The notes below the pieces were generated by a model. The model was not told the DNA's origin. It did not search any database and worked only from the letters and a program-made list of their open reading frames with translations. From Antedon bifida (lineage: Eukaryota; Echinodermata; Crinoidea; Comatulida; Antedonidae), in NCBI GenBank assembly GCA_963402885.1, contig OY727102.1:5084001-5148000 (forward strand): a DNA stretch of 64,000 bases, in the 5' to 3' direction. The translations under genes and the position numbers were made by a program. Positions 47,842 through 58,909 of the stretch are shown one piece after another (the first letter of the stretch is position 1; the number at the start of each line of letters is the position of its first letter).

Positions 47842-47856
47842 GGGGGGGGGGGGGGG
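47842..47856 (+). repeat. 15-base G homopolymer inside a small inverted repeat
   Basis: The G run is flanked by ccaattgg words (about 47812 and 47871). Such a run could form a G-quadruplex or be a source of length errors in sequencing. Confidence 0.8.
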
Positions 47857-48123
47857 ATAGTCCAATTGGCAAACTAATTCTATTACACTGAATGATGACG
47901 AACAAGCCATGATAAATAATAATACAACAGTAATATTCCTCGTTGATACTGTCGTCATACATTTTCTAATAGATTCTTCCTCTATAGCCTACCCAGCGAA
48001 TGGGTAGTCTTTACTATGACTCAGCTACCCTGGTCACATGTTCTTGTCACAGGCGGGTAGCTTCCGCCCAATCCTGGGGTCAGACTATCTTACAGAGCGC
48101 ACAATAGGCGCCTTGAACAAAGT

Positions 48124-48229
48124 ATGGGGACTGTTATCTGCAGATGCGTGCCACAATTGTTGGGAAAACTCTTTAGCGTACTACTTCTTGTCTTGTTGAT
48201 CGATTTACTTTGTGTATCGGCGATCAAAC
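48124..48229 (+). CDS. MAM gene exon 1, signal peptide
   Basis: MGTVICRCVPQLLGKLFSVL then LLVLLIDLLCVSAIK: a basic start, a hydrophobic core and small residues before a likely cut after VSA. The ATG has A at -3 and G at +4. Donor gtaagt in phase 1. The join to exon 2 gives Gln. Confidence 0.85.
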
Positions 48230-51200
48230 GTAAGTATTATAGTTGGAAAAGTTGAAAATTATGGATATTATAGCAGGGCTAATATTCAACGATTATATTA
48301 TAGGTCATGTTATAAAGCTTCAGTTATTGTTGTTAAGGTAAACCATGGATAAAGAAGTTCACTATTTTCGACAATTCGACAGTTCTTGGCGGATTTAAGC
48401 TTTTTAATGTTTAGTGCCATTAGTTTTTATTTGTAGCTTTATGTCATATGCCCAATAAACATAATAACAATATATTTTTTAGATTAGTCTGTCCCCAAAT
48501 TATTTATTATTAATTATGTCATGTTCTTCAATATAAGACGCATTAATGTAGTCTGTTTCTGTTTGTTTATTCGTGTAATTCGGGCATTATGCGGTCTGTT
48601 ATAACATTAAAAGTATAGATAATAGACATTGCAGTTATAACTTAGGCCTACTGTAGGCCTACAGTACTAATATTGTGACTTTTTAAATGTTCTCTCTAGT
48701 TTTTTCATAAAGGCCTCAAGTCTCTTCCGATTTGTTCATTCATTTTCATTCTAAATGTAGGCCAGTGTTCTTATTAAAAGGAAAAACATATTTTAATTTC
48801 ATGAACAAAATTAGACATATTAATGAAGTTGTTGACGAATAGAGGTCTATTATATTATTTTTATTATTATTTCAACCTTGCCAATGGCTACGGTAGCTAA
48901 CCCAGACTTGACATCTGCATGCTGGATATGCAATAACATACTACAGTAGCAATACGATCAATAATGTGTAAAAACCAATGTTATTTTCATTATTGTCCAA
49001 AGGCCAAGCTGATTTCTGTAGTACGAATAGGCGTCTCTAAATTTAAATAATGTTGAAAAACCAGGATACAGGGGCCTATATTTGAGCTATTTATATTACA
49101 CTAACACAAATTCTTCGTGTATTTTTTCCAAATGTTAACAGTACTATTTTACCAGGAAAATTAAATCATCGATATATATTGTTGCACGAACTCAGTTAGG
49201 CCTATATGGAGGGCGTGGTCGGCGTTTATTCCGCACATTTACGAATACTAAAATAATATGAAAATGATAATTCCAGGATTTCAGTGCTTTCCTCTTCATG
49301 TTGTTTTAGTTCATAAGTTTGTTTCAGTACTGTTTCGTACAGTTCAAAATATTTATAAACATATGCGTTTAATTTCAACAGAATGCATTTTATATGACTT
49401 CCTTCTAAATGTTTAAAATGCACACATTTGAATTAACTATAGTGGATTATTTTGCAGAGATATATAACTGTACATTCGAAGTATTGAGCGACTGTAACTT
49501 ATTTCAAGATACACTGAATGACGTCACTGGTGGCTGGAAATATAGCATTGATAAAACACCACCACACGTTATATTTCCAGATTATGACCATACCCATGGA
49601 GACCAAAAAGGTAAGCTCAGTTAAAGGTTGTTTTGTCTATGGCATCTCGAGTTCTCTTCGAGGTGTTCATGCTTTCGCATGTGTGTGTGTAGGTATGACT
49701 CATATAAAACTCATTTTTGTGTGTATGGTAAAAAAAATACATATAATATAACTATGTTAATAGAGATTATATTAATTAATGAATTAGCAGCATGTTAACA
49801 AACAAAATATACGTAGTTAATATAGCCATACAGACGTACATACATACGAAACGAAATAAATGTTTAATTTATTGCAAGAAAAACATGCAGACTGTTATAT
49901 TTACTTTCTAATTATAGATGTAATCATTTCCGTGACGACGACTCGATTTTTAAGCCTACAGAACTTTTCGGGAGACTCTCACCCACGAGTTCCGAAACTG
50001 CATGTACTGTTGGATGTTCGACACTGTCCAGTAGTTCCCATCATTATATCCAAGATCCAGGGTGTCAAGGAATCACACGACACAATTACTTACATAAAAA
50101 CGACGAAACTAAACTCAGTATGACAACATTATTATCAAGTGTTTTTAGTTCTTACTAGGGAGAACGTTTTGAGTGTGACTTATCGTAATGTCATATATTA
50201 CATCATTGAGTCATACCAAGGCAATACCAATTAAAGACACGGATGCGAAATCACTCTTCATCACCTCAATAATATTCAATCCAATGTGAAAAAGTCATTT
50301 TTAAACCAAATTTCTTATGCTAGAAAAACTAATAAAAAGCAAAACTTTATACGGCTAGTTTCACCGGTGTTAAGAAAAAAATAATACTAAAATGTTGGTT
50401 CTTATTAATCGGTGGTACACCTTATTTGAGACCAATGACGAGCATTTTCTAGAAACACCAAAAACATTCGTTTTTTTTCTCTGAGAAAACAACTGTGAGT
50501 TACTGATCAGTTAATGATGAGTGTCCGTTACTTTCAACATGGCTTTTAAAATTCAACGTTTTATAATTTTTGGGAAGGATCATGCACCATTTGGTAAGCT
50601 GCCTTCGGGTTAACTAACGGAAATCCTTTAGTCATTGAAATTGTACACTGAAACCTCCTTTTCAATAGGCCTACTGTTAAAATCAGACAAATCTTGTAAA
50701 GTATAAATACACACATATTATAGTATACCGTTTGTGACTTCGTCACACTCTTATTTCTTATTAACATGACATAAGAATGTACTATACATTGTTCATTATT
50801 CTTTAAAACACAATTGTTGTCTTACTAAACAATATAGTTTCAATGCTACTTAACTGATTTATTTTTACAAACGTGCTTAGTCTTTTTTCAAGAAAAGGTA
50901 ATTAGTTTCAAAGGTAATTTGTTTCTTGTTTGTGTCTCAATATATAACTCTTACTTATATAAAGCATATACAGCATACATAATGAATCACTGAATGCCGC
51001 CGCCTCATCAGTATTCATTATAAAACAGGGGCCTATAATAAGTACATTGGTTGTTTTTTTGTTCACTACAACGCAAACAATTAAAAAACACGAAGGTAAA
51101 ATACATAAAAATAAACAATCCGGAATTAAAATGTCAAAATTGCAAAAACATAATACATTAAAAAATAATACATGTACAAAACCTCAACCTCCCTTTTTCG

Positions 51201-54200
51201 TAATTCAAGTGAAATTCCAAGGCAGTTGTGTAATGCTTGACATCAAAACAATAAGCTAAATAAATTAATAACTTTTCCTTATAATAATTAAATAACCAAT
51301 CATAATTGCTACAGATTAATATGACCTTGATATTTAAGAATAATAACTTATAAGATATCATTAAAACAAGTTTTTACTGTGTCACGGAAGACAGGAAGTG
51401 ACATGATCATGATCAATTTATGAACATTGTTTCTTTATTATTTCTATAGGCTATCGTATATAAATCAAAAACTTTAATAATGAATCTATAAAAATATATT
51501 ATGTCATCCAGTAATCTCAACAACAATGTGTACAAAACAACGTCATCAAGTTAACATGTACAGCATTCATTTCTTTTCTTTTCAGTTTGCAAAACTAATT
51601 TCGAAAAGAAGCCCATTTCGACAAGAATCCCACCCAATAGGTCTACAAAATGATGCCAACTAACTTAATTAATACTGATTTTTTCATTTTATTTGGACAT
51701 AATTAAAACTTTCAAGTTTTATTGCAATATTTAAAATATTTATGTCATTACAGTTCGGAATTACTGTTCGTTATAGTTCGTTTAGGCTAATGTTTTATAA
51801 AATTCGTTTTAATCATGATTACTGACAGCTTAAAACATTGTCGATTTACAATCAGAATTAAGTTGAGAACATTCTATCCGTTAAAGTAAGGTACCGGGGC
51901 GAGATATGTAGTCTAAATATAACTATTCTTATAATACATATTAATTAAATACGGAATTATGCATATAATCTGTAATGTCACAACAGTTTTTTTAGTCCGT
52001 TTAATCCTACAAAATAAATGTTAATTCGAGGATAGAAGCAATAATTACTTTTGATACTTTAATGTGTAGCTACTAACGTATTTTCATGCTTTATTTGCCA
52101 TCAGTATTAGTCAGGTTCGTGTACCTAATTATCTAATAAATTCTAACCTTATCTCATATATACGTTTCAAAATGTTATGAATGATTTCAGTGGAAATTTA
52201 TTTTGAGTGAATGAACGCGTCCTGGCGAATTGTGTGGTTGAATAAATGTAACAGCCAATGTCTGGAACGAATATCAGTAAGGGGAGCCCACGCTTACGGG
52301 TATTTTCAATGGGAATTAGTTTTGTTTTAACATACCATTTATATATTTTGAGATTGTAATATTTGTAACATTAACAGGTAATATAGCTTGGCCTAGTTAA
52401 TCATTCGATGTTGTTAAAAGTTTGACAGAGCATTGAGAAAAAATTAACAACAATAATCACGGTTTTATAAAAATACAGATCAATTATTCAAAAAACATAT
52501 AATATAACATATAAAAAACATTGTAATAATAAGTTGTTTTTTTTAACCACCCTCTCCATACAGTATATCATTGATGAAATATACCTCAACAATAAATAAA
52601 ACACATGACACAATGCTTAAAACATCCAAAAAGTCCTTTAGTATACAGTATAAGACCTCCTAATTTGGGACACCCTAATTCATATGGGGAACCTCATTGA
52701 GGAGACACTCAAAATAAAACGAACCTAAGGGGAAACATATGTGTTAACACTACGGCCATGCCCCTATTCAGGGGACACTCCTATTAAGGGAACACATTGT
52801 TCGGTCCCGAAGATGTCCCTTTAATAGGGGTTATTGTATATATCTGTATGGTCATAATATCATATTACATTATATTACAGAAGCTTGGTAATATGTGGAG
52901 TCATGGATTAATCCAATTCAACACATGAATTCAACTTGTATCGAGCGTTTAATAACGACAGAATTATTAATAGTTTCAATTTTCTTTTTCAAATAAAGCG
53001 TGTAATCGTATGTCTTACTCATGATTTCAAAAAACATTGCGTATATACAACAATACCCTACTTTTATAGTACAAGTACAGTACAAAAATGTGTCATAGAT
53101 CTCCATGTAGAACACTTTCATTTCAGCAGACAATTACGTAAATGCGGTAATTAGGATACTTTACGTATTTTAAATAATATATACATAAAACGTACACCTG
53201 GAATGGCCACCTGTGATGATACCCATTATACAGTTGAGTGTAAGTGTTCATGCGTTCACGTGTTATAAAAGAAAATTCGCGTAATAGTGACTCATGATAT
53301 TTTTGTGTCACTCGGTGATGTTAGTGACGGTTATACATTTATACAAGAATCCATGGCATACATCATTTTTTATATGCATAGTTTACCGGTATGCCTATAC
53401 AGTATCAACAACATTCGATGTATTTTGTTATCTGTAGGAATCGGCATGTTGTACTAATTTGTGCATTTGGCATAACAACTCTCTTCTCTACCAAAACAAT
53501 CACATTCGATTCTTAATTTCTTGTTTTAAATATCTGTATGTTCATTGCTTGTTTTATTTGTTTATTCTTTTGTTTTCATTTTGCATTCCTTTATACAATG
53601 TAGGTATGTATAGTAATCTTACAACTGACAGTTTAACTAAAACATTTAACATTACCGTATATTCCACAGGTCATTACATACATTTATTTTCTGAAAATTC
53701 AACATCAGAGACAGAAGCCAGAGTGTTTTCTCCCTCCATAGATTTAACAGGCGGCATGGGTTACATGTCTTTTTATTACTACGTCATACACGGAGATTCT
53801 GTGAACTTCAACGTTACGCTAAACATCTACGCGTGTGATGACGAGCTAGTCTACACACTATCAGACGTAACGGGAAACACCTGGCTTCGCGCGGATGTCT
53901 TGCTCAGCTGTAATCATACGTTCAAGGTACGATGTATTCTAGTTTCTCATTGTCTGGGATGACCCTGGAAGAGAAAGAACGGGAACCAATTGGTGACAAG
54001 CACCAACAATTGTGCCCCCAATAATGTTTTACGAGATTGGGCAAACGATTTTTATCACGAGACCACACATACTCCGTCAGAAACATTAATACAAAATTCA
54101 AACGTAGAGTTGGGATTTGAAATGTATTTATTGTTGGATGGCAATGGGATACAATTATGAGGATAAATAGATAATGATATGATGATGATGTTGGCGAAGG

Positions 54201-57200
54201 TGACGGATGATTATATACTTGAAGGACGATGACGCTGCTGTATATCAGACGGGGTAGTCAAACATACAGCTTGAACGTTTTACTTACTATAGCTAGTAAA
54301 AAGCGGATAATAACAAATACATTTCATTTTGTTAAAGATAGTATTTGAAGGGAGTGTATCTGGAGATGGCGACATTGCAATTGATGACATTGCCATCATG
54401 GATGCGTTTGGAGGTAGGCCTATTTTATTTATTTAAAAAAAATGTTATTACGGTGTCAATTTGAACGAATTCTTATAAAGTCCAGAATATCAGGCGATCT
54501 CGTACGGTACTATAGTATCTTTAATCATTTGCATCATGTCAACATTATCATCATCATGTCTACTGTAGAGACAATAAACTGCAGGGCTATTATGTCAAAC
54601 GAAGGTAACAGGCCCACCTATAACACACGAAAGCCTAGAACTGAACTTAACCCTCTAAATAATTTCTCTCACTGTAAAGAAAATCGACGGAATTCGAAAC
54701 ATTGTCTTCAAGATTCGGAAGCCTAAAGCAGCACTAACCGTTCATTCAAACACATATGGCTTTACCGAACAGGGGTATAACGCAGTAAAAGGGAGTACGG
54801 TTGTCGTCAGGAGACAAGAAACTGCATAACTATATTATTCATGTTTACTTAGATGTTTAGCTTTCACTTTCGTGACCTTCAATTCCTATATAACTTTAAC
54901 TGTCGTAAAATGTGTTTATTATATAATCAAATAAATATGTTTTTCGTTATCTCAAAATGTTCAGACGCAGTGGATGTTACTGTACACATTTTGGACGGAA
55001 ATGAGACTATTATTTTTCCAACGTTCTTTCCACAACGAACGGTGATACCCACCAACAAATCTGAAATCAACCCAAAATCAACACTTGTTTCAGGTAAGGC
55101 CGGGCCTACTTTAAAAAACTTCCCTAATCTTTGTAGGCCTACTATGACATAATGCGTCATTCGTTATACATACTATGATGTCATCGTGTTCATAAAGAAA
55201 TCGTGCGTCCTACGATTCTTTAGCGCAGGTTATTACAGTACTACCATTTCCGAAAGGGTAAAAGACCACCGAGCCTAATTTCTAATGTTAGGCCTAATCG
55301 TTTTGTTTTCAGATTATTTTTTTAGCATAAATTATGAGTAAGCCTAGATAAAGGTTAATTTGAAGTCAAACTAACATTATCATATGTTCGATTTTAACAG
55401 AATATATGTTAATTTGTTTTATTATCGGGTATAATTGCCACTTAATCTTTATGAGTAAATGAAACATCCTCTAATAATCTTAAATCATGTAAAGGAAAGT
55501 TGATAATCGTGTCTGTATCCTTTGATGCATCACTCCGAGAAGAGCCCACAAAAAATAGCGAACTGTTTTATGTTTTCTACAATTATTACATGAGTCGACT
55601 TATTAATGAATCATCAACTGTCTGTTAAGGAATTTATTCATTTCATTATAATCGGCAATTACAGGATATGAAATAAACCTATGGTTTGTAAAACAATATT
55701 TATGCCAGACTTATCACTGTTTTTGTCTATGAAATGCACTAATGCTATACACCTACCCATGATTTCAAGCTAGGCCACGTTAACCATACTCATTCGTTAA
55801 TGGTACAGTCCAAAAACTAGATAAAACCAAAGAACTTATAACACAAGAATCTCCTGTTCGTCCGAAGCGCGTAACAATTTCGAAAGGCATTGTGGGATAG
55901 AATAGAGCTATGGGTGGCGCCATTGTGAGCCATGGAGTAGGGCGCCCGCATCAAATTAGAAAGTCAAAATCATAGAGGGGATCTGCTAATACTCTAGGGG
56001 GGGGTCGAGTAATTGACTGAGGAGTAGGGCGCCCGCATCAAATTAGAAAGTCAAAACCATAGAGGGGATCTGCTAATACTCTAGGGGGGGTCGAGTAATT
56101 GACTGAGGAGTAGGGCGCCCGCATCAAATTAGAAAGTCAAAACCATAGAGGGGATCTGCTAATACTCTATGGGGGTAGAGTAATTGACTTCCTAGTTTGG
56201 AGGGGGCGCTTCTCCATGCTGTGAAATGGCGTCGCCCAGTTTGACCTTTTAACCCTGTACTTCCGATACTGTGTTTTGAATGCAAATTGAAGAACAGGAG
56301 ATTCTTGTGTTATAAGTTCTTTGATAAAACTACATTCAAAACGCTTTGCTTAGGCCTAAACTGACAACGAGTGCCAAGGCATCTTAAAAATGGAATGATG
56401 ACAATAGAATCATCAAAATAGTATGAAATAGAAGATACAGCATTAAGTTCCTTAAAATGTTTAAATTAAATACTACACGACTTTTTTTTAGTGAATGCAC
56501 TCGCAATAGCAATGGGACTGTTCGCAGCTACTGTCGGGATTGTTCTGTTGAGTTTATTGTTACATGTGTACATCTGGAGAAGACGACGGTGAGTTTTTAA
56601 ACATCTATATTCATTCAACATTTATTTAGAAACAGTCCAAGAAATAAAAGCAGCATACATTTACAATAATTTAAATGGTAAGAACTGTTTCTGGGATCGG
56701 AAAAAGAAGTAAAAGTCAAATACCAACCTCTAAACAAAAAAAGTAGTAGTTAGGTGTCAATTAATCATGGGCACGTACACAGGCTGGGGTTTTTGTCATG
56801 CCATGCCTGGCGTGATCGGATGCGTGTGGAGCGCAAACAACGAGATGGTTAGTCTGCGTTTGAAGCCACTTCTCTGTGTATACATTCTGCTTTTTTTTTC
56901 AAGAGCACTAAAGCGGCCGGTTAAGAAGAGACGCATAGCGTCTCACTGAAACTGCAAATTTACCCCCAAAAAAGTTGGAGCCGTCTAAATTGCTCTCACA
57001 ATTGGATTTTAAACAACTTTGCTTTCTAGGTCCGTAATATGTAACACAGGAACAGGATTATGTTATTGATTATTACGATTTCTCTTTCCACAGCCTTCTA
57101 AGGCGTCCCATTGAAGTAGAAGGACTAGGGAGCCTGTCAGAGATACAAGTGATACCTGTTTCAAGACAGCGTGCTTCTGGTTATATGACTATCAAATTTA

Positions 57201-57829
57201 AAACAAGACGAATTTACGACGATCTTAGTGGTGTAAAAGACACAATTAGACATGGACATGGCCACCACGGAAGGCCTAGCAAATCTGTTGAAATTCCTGA
57301 ATTCATTGGTTTTGAACGTGACATGACATCTAGACATGTGAAAAGTAATAGTCTGCCATCTTTACGAGGAATTAAAGAACTATTTAGAAGCACGTCATTA
57401 AATTCTCTATTTCATCGTCACCAGCAGCAGAAAGCTGCTGCTGAATATGCAAAACCTAAGAAAATTAGTGTAGTGAGTAGCGATTCAGCAGGGGCACGGT
57501 CCCGAGACGGTTCAAATCGAACATCTAAGAAAATTAAGAGAACACGCCCTGACAGTTCTAGATCAGATCATCTTTACAGTACAATACCGGACATTATACG
57601 TCAGGTACAAGAAGAGTTGATCTCTCAAGATGGCGTTAGAGAAAGAGTTGAACGAGCTAGTCTGTTTATTGATGAGCCCGTAGAAGAAGTTTCGGATACA
57701 GAATTAGATCCAGATACTTTAGAAATGGTGGACAATGTAATATATGAACCATATGACCATGAAGAAGATATAGGTATACATAACGAAGCTTTTGAGCGAG
57801 ATGAAACTAAGGAAGATGATGCTTTATGA
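48124..57829 (+). CDS. Single-pass MAM-domain membrane protein with a long cytoplasmic tail, seven exons
   Basis: I do not recognise a named orthologue. Seven exons (48124-48229, 49458-49610, 53604-53926, 54338-54413, 54965-55093, 56492-56588, 57094-57829) join in frame to 539 aa. Order: signal peptide (about 1-33), MAM domain (about 40-215), short linker (220-262), transmembrane helix (about 264-289), basic stop-transfer (IWRRRR) and a 245-residue cytoplasmic tail. Eight N-glycosylation sequons lie outside. MAM hallmarks are NCTFE at the start, LFQDTLND, ARVFSPSIDLTG and GDIAIDDIAIMD at the end. The tail has YDDL (336) and YSTI (456), a basic patch SKKIKRTRP, YEPYDHEED, and ends EDDAL. MAM domains mediate adhesion in meprins and receptor phosphatases; a cell-surface adhesion or signalling role here is inferred. 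The gene is divergent from 4.1 and convergent with RAE1. Confidence 0.88.
49458..49610 (+). CDS. MAM gene exon 2, first part of MAM domain
   Basis: Encodes IYNCTFEVLSDCNLFQDTLN then DVTGGWKYSIDKTPPHVIFP and DYDHTHGDQK. C-x-F-E and the L-F-Q-D block are MAM features. Acceptor tttgcag, donor gtaagc. Confidence 0.88.
52644..52850. mobile_element. Degenerate inverted-repeat element in MAM intron 2
   Basis: Starts 'tacagtataagacctcctaa' and ends 'ggggttattgtatatatctg'; inside, repeated words such as 'ggggacactcctattaaggg' and 'gatgtccctttaatagggg' resemble the subterminal repeats of pogo/Tigger-type elements. A similar stretch lies near 18800-18920. Confidence 0.45.
53604..53926 (+). CDS. MAM gene exon 3, central MAM domain
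   Basis: 323 nt encoding residues 87-194, including ARVFSPSIDLTG, YMSFYYYVIHGDS, FNVTLNIYACDDE and NTWLRADVLL. Acceptor aatgtag, donor gtacga. Cys164 and Cys189 are present; the Cys usual before the 'LSF' strand is replaced by Gly-Tyr-Met. Confidence 0.92.
54338..54413 (+). CDS. MAM gene exon 4, end of MAM domain
   Basis: 76 nt: IVFEGSVSGDGDIAIDDIAI then MDAFG. The (V)FEG...GDIA(I/L)DDI signature is the clearest MAM motif in the gene. Donor gtaggc. Confidence 0.94.
54965..55093 (+). CDS. MAM gene exon 5, juxtamembrane linker
   Basis: Encodes DAVDVTVHILDGNETIIFPT then FFPQRTVIPTNKSEINPKST and LVS. Two sequons (NET, NKS). No known domain. Acceptor gttcag, donor gtaagg. Confidence 0.82.
55828..56323. 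mobile_element. 496-bp MITE with perfect 32-bp ends and a tandem core
   Basis: Left end 55828-55859 (CAAAGAACTTATAACACAAG...) and right end 56292-56323 are exact inverted copies. ATAAAAC flanks both sides (55821-55827 and 56324-56330), a target duplication of 7 bp (8 bp if the boundary is moved by one). A second inner inverted pair (ggtggcgccatt and aatggcgtcgcc) follows the ends. The core is three 86-87-bp units starting 55934, 56021 and 56107. It sits in MAM intron 5. Confidence 0.93.
55934..56193. repeat. 86-87-bp tandem repeat, three units, inside the MITE
   Basis: Each unit begins ggagtagggcgcccgcatca and includes atctgctaatactctagggg and gagtaattgact. Units 1 and 2 differ at very few sites, so expansion is recent. 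The unit contains the GGCGCC palindrome. Confidence 0.92.
56492..56588 (+). CDS. MAM gene exon 6, transmembrane helix
   Basis: Encodes NALAIAMGLFAATVGIVLLS then LLLHVYIWRRR, one hydrophobic helix followed by a run of Arg, fitting a type I protein. Acceptor ttttttag, donor gtgagt. Confidence 0.92.
57094..57829 (+). CDS. MAM gene exon 7, cytoplasmic tail
   Basis: 736 nt with an uninterrupted frame to TGA. The first half is basic (FKTRRIYDDL, SLRGIKELFRSTSLNSLFHR, SKKIKRTRP), the second acidic (EEVSDTELDPDTLEMVDN, YEPYDHEEDIG). YDDL and YSTI fit the YxxΦ sorting pattern; the -DAL end would fit a class III PDZ ligand. No catalytic domain is present. Confidence 0.9.
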
Positions 57830-58092
57830 GGATAACATTTATCCGGACTTTATTTGTTTTGTACTGAGTTTTATTTTTATTATATAGTGGTTTTAATACG
57901 GAATATTAATCAGTTGAATGATTCGCGAACAATTTATATATAAATAGCTGCGGGTACTTATTTTTCGATTTATTTTTAATCGGTATAATGAAGAAATATT
58001 TTTTGCAAATTATTAATACTGTATATACGATAGATCTAACACTTTTATATAATGTTTTAAAATAAATATTTGTATATAATTATGCATAGTAT

Positions 58093-58098
58093 AATAAA
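58093..58098 (+). terminator. Candidate poly(A) signal of the MAM gene
   Basis: AATAAA about 265 bp after the stop; another overlapping AAATAAAT lies near 58062. The sequence between is AT-rich and without coding signs. Confidence 0.5.
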
Positions 58099-58773
58099 GC
58101 TGTAAAACAAGCTTCAATCATTATTGTACATTATGCCCTATAGGAAGTTCTGGACGTGTTTCTTGCAATGGAGTTAGTACTGTTATCGCAAGGCATCACG
58201 AATAAGGTCAGAACATTGATTCAGAAATAGTCATGTTGCATAACAGTATGTCTACATTAGGAAATAGTCACGGACTCTTCCGTCCCAAGTGACTACAAAA
58301 GATTTTAGAAATAATAAAAAAATGATTGCTGAAAGAAAAAGCGTTCTGTAAATTGCGGTCAATCTAGAATGACTAATCGTAGAATAAATCAATCAATTGT
58401 ATCACAAAGACAAGGAAATATATCCAAAAGATCGACTGTCCAAAGTTACCGATATAAACAGTATATTTCAGTAGTAAAATGTGACGGCAATCAAATACAG
58501 GTATTAATGGTGTACTAATAGGGTCATTTGGGTAGTTCAGATTACAGCTTTCTTCAATGAAAGCAAATTAGAACTTTTCGAAAGTAAAAATTAAGCTGTC
58601 TAGAATATTAAAAGAAATGAAAGTATTAGGGCATTGATTGACGAATTAAACCATTTAGACGGTTACTTTTATATACAAACTCGCTTATTTAAATATAATT
58701 TTTGCAGTAAGCCTACCCGTCAATGGAAGTATACATACGGAGGCATACGTTTTTACTTTTATTATAAACATTA

Positions 58774-58909
58774 AGCTCTGCCTACACCACCGAACTAAAA
58801 AGTGTGATGCGCCCAAATATGGTAGTGCTATGACATTATGTCCATATATGGGCACATCGCATTACATCACATTTGTTGTCACATAAAGTTTGATAGTGTA
58901 GATAGAGCT
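58774..58909. mobile_element. Harbinger-like MITE, copy 3, with TTA target duplication
   Basis: The ends AGCTCTGCCTACACC and GTGTAGATAGAGCT are inverted copies of each other with few changes, flanked by TTA on both sides (58771-58773 and 58910-58912), the 3-bp target of PIF/Harbinger transposases. The inside has gtgatgcgcccaaatatgg and ccatatatgggcacatcgc. At 136 bp it is the cleanest of the three copies. Confidence 0.82.

Larger units (their letters stand above)
41214..48000. other. Non-coding interval between the divergent 4.1 and MAM genes
   Basis: No coding exon is seen. CpG-richer patches (about 43.0-43.7 kb and 46.0-46.6 kb) could hold the unseen first exon and promoter of 4.1. The interval also contains two neighbouring hairpins (43011-43065), short GGGCC-rich repeats (43440-43560), a tRNA-like sequence (46510-46581) and a 15-base G run (47842-47856). 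Confidence 0.5.

Noticed and set aside
49860..50123. Possible extra MAM-gene exon
   Set aside because: Exons 2 and 3 give a continuous MAM domain; adding this piece would interrupt it and no matching phase was found.
54442..54726. 94-codon plus frame in a MAM-gene intron
   Set aside because: No acceptor/donor pair in a fitting phase; exons 4 and 5 already join in frame around it.
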